Shown piece by piece: positions 5,325 to 8,091 of a DNA stretch of 8,091 nt. The notes under the pieces are model-generated. The model was given only the letters and a program-made list of their open reading frames with translations, searched no databases and was not told the DNA's origin. Positions within the stretch are counted from its first letter, which is position 1; each line of letters begins with the position of its first letter. Where the stretch lies: assembly GCA_017883105.1 (NCBI GenBank), contig JADGOF010000086.1, positions 1 through 8,091 of the forward strand, read 5' to 3'. The position numbers and the translations under genes were made by a program. The stretch comes from Acidimicrobiales bacterium (GTDB lineage Bacteria > Actinomycetota > Acidimicrobiia > Acidimicrobiales > RAAP-2).

Positions 5325-6035
5325 TCAGACCGGGCGTCCCTCGAGGTTGGAGATGAGCGTCTCGTCGAACCCGGCGAGCGACGCCAGCTCCGCATCGCAG
5401 AATCCCCAGCGTGGCGAGCCGTGGGCCGCCTCCTCCGGCACCGCCACCACCCGCATCCGGGCCGCCTTGGCCGAGATGGCCCCGTTGAACGAGTCCTCGA
5501 GGGCCAGACAGTTGGTCGGATCGATGCCCAGCTTGGCCGCGGTGGAGAGGTAGGCCCCGGGATGGGGCTTGCCCAGCGGCTCCCACTCGGCCGAGTGCCA
5601 AACCGACACGTCCGACTCGATGCCCAGCATGGCCAGCGCGGCTTCGATCACTACCGCGTAAGAGCCGGAGCACACCGCCACCGGCAACGACAGCCGGCCA
5701 CACAGTGCCACCGCCTCCAGGGCGCCCGGCATGGGCATACCCGACGCCGTGATCAGCTCGGCGACCCGGGCGGTGACGGCTCGTTCCACCTCCACCGGGG
5801 TCATCCCCTCCCAGGGATTCCGGACCCACCAGTGGCCGACCGCGTCGTCGATGCGCAGGCCCATGGTCTGGCGCACGTCGGTCTCCGACAACGGAAGGCC
5901 GAGCGCGCCGAACACTTCGATCTCCGCCTGGCGCCAGAACGGCTCCGAGTCGATGAGAAGGCCGTCGAGATCGAAGATGACTGCGGCGATCGGCCTCCCG
6001 GAGAGTGCGGCCGCGCTGGGGAGCTCGGCGGTCAG
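5325..6035 (-). CDS. hxpB: HAD-superfamily phosphatase, HxpB/YniC-like (hexitol/sugar phosphatase), apparent CTG start
   Basis: Probably hydrolyses phosphorylated hexitols or hexoses (2-deoxyglucose-6-P type activity) in the cytosol. HAD motif I is AVIFDLDGLLIDSEPFW (18-34; D22 nucleophile, D24). The cap contains GLRIDDAVGHWW, motif II is VCSGS (S123), motif III GKPHPGAYL (K156), and motif IV ALEDSFNG (E180/D181). The cap and motif wording closely track E. coli YniC. Counted from CTG 6035 the protein is 236 residues, against about 222 for YniC. The frame has no ATG, GTG or TTG from its upstream stop down to GTG 5915, which would delete motif I. I therefore choose the CTG that overlaps the sucD stop (CTGA), like the other overlaps here. 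A start closer to the motif at a rarer codon such as ATC is possible. It probably shares the sucCD transcript. Confidence 0.85.
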   Translation of the reverse strand: MTAELPSAAALSGRPIAAVIFDLDGLLIDSEPFWRQAEIEVFGALGLPLSETDVRQTMGLRIDDAVGHWWVRNPWEGMTPVEVERAVTARVAELITASGMPMPGALEAVALCGRLSLPVAVCSGSYAVVIEAALAMLGIESDVSVWHSAEWEPLGKPHPGAYLSTAAKLGIDPTNCLALEDSFNGAISAKAARMRVVAVPEEAAHGSPRWGFCDAELASLAGFDETLISNLEGRPV

Positions 6036-6922
6036 CCGAGTTTCCGGACGATGTCGACCATGGCCTCGCCGGCCTCGGTCGGGTTGAGGGCCACGGTCAC
6101 CCCGGCACCGGCCAGAGCATCCATCTTCGCCTGGGCGGTGCCCTTGGAACCCGAGATGATGGCACCGGCGTGGCCCATCTTGCGCCCCGGGGGCGCGGTG
6201 ACTCCGGCCACGTAAGAGACGACCGGCTTGCTCACCGACGAGGCGATGAACTCGGCGGCCTCTTCCTCCGCGGAGCCACCGATCTCGCCGATCATCATGA
6301 TCGCCTTGGTGTCGTTATCGGCTTCGAAGGCCCGGAGGCAGTCGATGAAGCTGGTGCCGGGTACCGGGTCACCGCCGATGCCCACGCAGGTGGTCTGGCC
6401 CACTCCCTGCTGGCTGAGCTCGTGCAGGGCCTGGTAGGTCAGCGTGCCGGAGCGGCTCACGATACCTACCGGGCCACCGGGCATAGCGATGTCGCCCGAG
6501 GTGATGCCGATGTTGCACTTCCCGGGCGAGATGATCCCCGGGCAGTTGGGGCCGAGCAGGCGGGTGTCGGGGAACTCGCGGATCAACCGGTTGTAGGCCA
6601 GGGCCTCGTCCTGGGCGGGGATGCCCTCGGTGATGCACACCACGAAGGGCACGCCGGCGGCCGCAGCCTCGATAATGGCCTCGGCAGCGAACTTGGGCGG
6701 CACCGAGATGAACGAGGCGTTGGCCCCGGTGGCTTCGACGGCTTCGGCCACGGTGGCGAACACCGGGATGTCCTCGATCTCCTCACCACCCCGCTTGGGA
6801 TTGGTGCCGGCCACCACCTGGGTGCCGTAGGCCCGGTTGCGGAGCCCGTGGTACAGGCCCTGGCTGGTTGGGCTGATGCCCTGCACCACGACCTTGGTGT
6901 TCTCGTCGACGAAGATGCTCAT
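6032..6922 (-). CDS. sucD: Succinyl-CoA ligase (ADP-forming), alpha subunit
   Basis: Forms with SucC the TCA-cycle enzyme that converts succinyl-CoA to succinate with nucleotide triphosphate synthesis. The alpha subunit binds CoA and carries the phosphohistidine. The 296 residues include the N-terminal CoA-binding Rossmann domain, LLGPNCPGIISPGKCNIGI (122-140), VSRSGTLTYQA (155-165), GIGGDPVPGTSF (181-192), MIGEIGGSAEEEAA (210-223) and KMGHAGAI (248-255), where H251 is the active-site His. The N-terminal CoA loop reads GISPTSQGLYH where textbook SucD has GFTGxQGTFH or, in mycobacteria, GITGSEATVH: a diverged loop with about one extra residue. The ATG overlaps the sucC stop as ATGA, with GGAGG (6929-6933) 6 nt upstream. 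Its TGA overlaps the proposed phosphatase start. Confidence 0.97.
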   Translation of the reverse strand: MSIFVDENTKVVVQGISPTSQGLYHGLRNRAYGTQVVAGTNPKRGGEEIEDIPVFATVAEAVEATGANASFISVPPKFAAEAIIEAAAAGVPFVVCITEGIPAQDEALAYNRLIREFPDTRLLGPNCPGIISPGKCNIGITSGDIAMPGGPVGIVSRSGTLTYQALHELSQQGVGQTTCVGIGGDPVPGTSFIDCLRAFEADNDTKAIMMIGEIGGSAEEEAAEFIASSVSKPVVSYVAGVTAPPGRKMGHAGAIISGSKGTAQAKMDALAGAGVTVALNPTEAGEAMVDIVRKLG

Positions 6923-8067
6923 GACTGGCCTCCAGCAAGTGCGACCGCACGGCGTGCGGCATCGAGCATGGTCGGCTCGGCGACCAGGCGATCAGACAGA
7001 TGGTCGGCCAGGATCTCCCGGCCTGCCGCGGCGTTGGTGCCGTCGAGACGCAACACGATGGGCGACGAGATCTCCACCCGCTCGAGGGCCTCGAGCACCC
7101 CCTTGGCCACCTCGTCCACCCGGGTGATGCCCCCGAAGATGTTGACGAAGATCGAACGCACTTCCGGGTCGGAGTTGATGACCTCTAGAGCCGCAGCCAT
7201 CACATCGGCGTTGGCGCCTCCCCCGATGTCGAGGAAGTTGGCGGCGGAGCCGCCGCACTGGTTGACCACATCGAGCGTGCTCATGGCCAGGCCGGCACCG
7301 TTGGCGATGATGCCCACCGAGCCGTCGAGCCCGATGTAGTTGAGGCCGCGCTCCTTGGCCCGGGTCTCGCGCTCGTCCTCCACATCGCTGCCGGCGAACT
7401 CCGCCCATTCGGGATGGCGATAGGCGGCGTTGTCGTCGAGGGTCACCTTGGCGTCGAGGGCGTGGACCTTGCCCTCGGGGGTGAGGATCAGCGGGTTGAT
7501 CTCGGCCAGGTCGCAGTCACCTTCGGTGTAGCAGGTGTACAGCTTCACTAGCAGTTCGGCGGCCTGGGCCCGGGCCGGCTCGTCCAGGTTGGCCTGGTCC
7601 ACCCACGCACGGGCCGCCTCGACGGTCAGTCCGTCCACCGGATCGACATGGATGAGGGCGATGGCGTCGGGGTTGGTGACCGCCACCTCCTCAATCTCGA
7701 CCCCGCCTTCGGCCGACAGCATGCCCAGATGCATCTTGGCACTGCGGTCGAGCGTGAAGCTGGCGTAGTACTCACGCTCGATGTCCGAGGCGTGCTCGAC
7801 CCACAGTCGCTTGACCACGTGGCCCTTGATGTCCAGTCCGAGGATGTTGCCGGCGTGGGTGCGGACTTCGTCCACATCGTTGGCCAGCTTGACACCGCCG
7901 GCCTTACCGCGCCCGCCCACTTTCACCTGGGCCTTGACCACCACTGGGTAGCCCGAAGCCTCGGCCTGCTCGACGGCTTGGTCCACGGTGTCGGCCACCC
8001 CTCCCTTGGAGATGGGGATGCCGAATCGGGCGAAGTACTGCTTACCCTGGTACTCGAAGAGATCCAC
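6919..8067 (-). CDS. sucC: Succinyl-CoA ligase (ADP-forming), beta subunit
   Basis: ATP-grasp subunit that binds the nucleotide and succinate and partners SucD. The 382 residues open with MDLFEYQGKQYFARFGIP, the family start. VKVGGRGKAGGVK (48-60) is the ATP-binding loop. AEINPLIL (188-195) and HALDAKV (202-208) hold the Mg-coordinating Asn and Asp. IIANGAGLAMSTLD (253-266), NFLDIGGGA (277-285) and NIFGGITR (309-316) are the C-terminal ligase-domain signatures. The length is normal and all motifs are intact. The start is GTG 8067, with GAGAGGA (8077-8083) 9 nt upstream as a Shine-Dalgarno. Only 24 bp of upstream sequence is visible, so the promoter or any preceding gene is outside the window. 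It is the first visible gene of the sucC-sucD-hxpB block. Confidence 0.97.
   Translation of the reverse strand: MDLFEYQGKQYFARFGIPISKGGVADTVDQAVEQAEASGYPVVVKAQVKVGGRGKAGGVKLANDVDEVRTHAGNILGLDIKGHVVKRLWVEHASDIEREYYASFTLDRSAKMHLGMLSAEGGVEIEEVAVTNPDAIALIHVDPVDGLTVEAARAWVDQANLDEPARAQAAELLVKLYTCYTEGDCDLAEINPLILTPEGKVHALDAKVTLDDNAAYRHPEWAEFAGSDVEDERETRAKERGLNYIGLDGSVGIIANGAGLAMSTLDVVNQCGGSAANFLDIGGGANADVMAAALEVINSDPEVRSIFVNIFGGITRVDEVAKGVLEALERVEISSPIVLRLDGTNAAAGREILADHLSDRLVAEPTMLDAARRAVALAGGQS
6929..6933 (-). promoter_or_regulatory. Ribosome binding site of sucD inside the end of sucC
   Basis: GGAGG on the minus strand lies 6 nt before ATG 6922, within the final codons of sucC. It supports coupled, near-stoichiometric translation of the two subunits. 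Confidence 0.7.
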
Positions 8068-8076
8068 CGGATCTGT

Positions 8077-8083
8077 TCCTCTC
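8077..8083 (-). promoter_or_regulatory. Ribosome binding site of sucC
   Basis: GAGAGGA on the minus strand, 9 nt before GTG 8067. It supports the GTG start at the conserved MDLFEYQGK N-terminus and implies a leadered mRNA, in contrast to purN and metF. Confidence 0.6.
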
Positions 8084-8091
8084 TGTTGGTC

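Noticed and set aside
5304..5327. Terminator from the short T-run right after the phosphatase stop (AACTTTTGC on the minus strand)
   Set aside because: Only four T's, and no stable hairpin precedes them at the end of the coding sequence.
5232..6215. Plus-strand open frame antisense to hxpB
   Set aside because: No domain wording and composition typical of antisense frames. It overlaps the HAD motifs on the other strand.
6005..7339. 444-codon plus-strand open frame opposite sucCD
   Set aside because: Shadow of sucC and sucD, whose motifs are complete on the minus strand.

Overview
This window looks like ordinary chromosome from a GC-rich actinobacterium. Acidimicrobiia is my best guess, based on dense Thr-rich 'TTTT..VPTTTT' secreted sequence, FolD with a GRG-type dinucleotide motif, TANNNT -10 boxes placed as for leaderless transcripts, and pervasive NTGA start/stop overlaps. 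The lineage is inferred, not proven. All eight protein genes are on the minus strand, so transcription runs from high to low coordinates. I saw no mobile element, tRNA, rRNA or CRISPR.

Reading in transcription order, the first block (8067 to 5325) is sucC-sucD, the two subunits of ADP-forming succinyl-CoA ligase of the TCA cycle, followed by a HAD phosphatase resembling the hexitol phosphatase HxpB/YniC. The phosphatase has an unusual start: its DxD catalytic motif is intact, but no ATG, GTG or TTG lies in frame upstream of it. The only start-like codon is a CTG overlapping the sucD stop (CTGA). A 226-bp gap follows (5099-5324). It holds a long hairpin (5195-5256), a 7-6-7 dyad (5117-5136) and a likely leaderless purN promoter.

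The second block (5098 to 829) is purN-purH-folD-PMI-like cupin-membrane protein, with start/stop overlaps at three of its four junctions. Together with metF (747 to the left edge, with its own -10), this is a one-carbon/folate cluster. FolD interconverts 5,10-methylene-THF and 10-formyl-THF, PurN and PurH use 10-formyl-THF for the two formyl transfers of purine synthesis, and MetF draws methylene-THF off to 5-methyl-THF for methionine synthesis.

The least explained part is the end of the second block. A small phosphomannose-isomerase-type cupin is translationally coupled to an unrecognised secreted, mucin-like, single-pass membrane protein. The other notable points are the CTG-start phosphatase and the structured 5099-5324 intergenic region.
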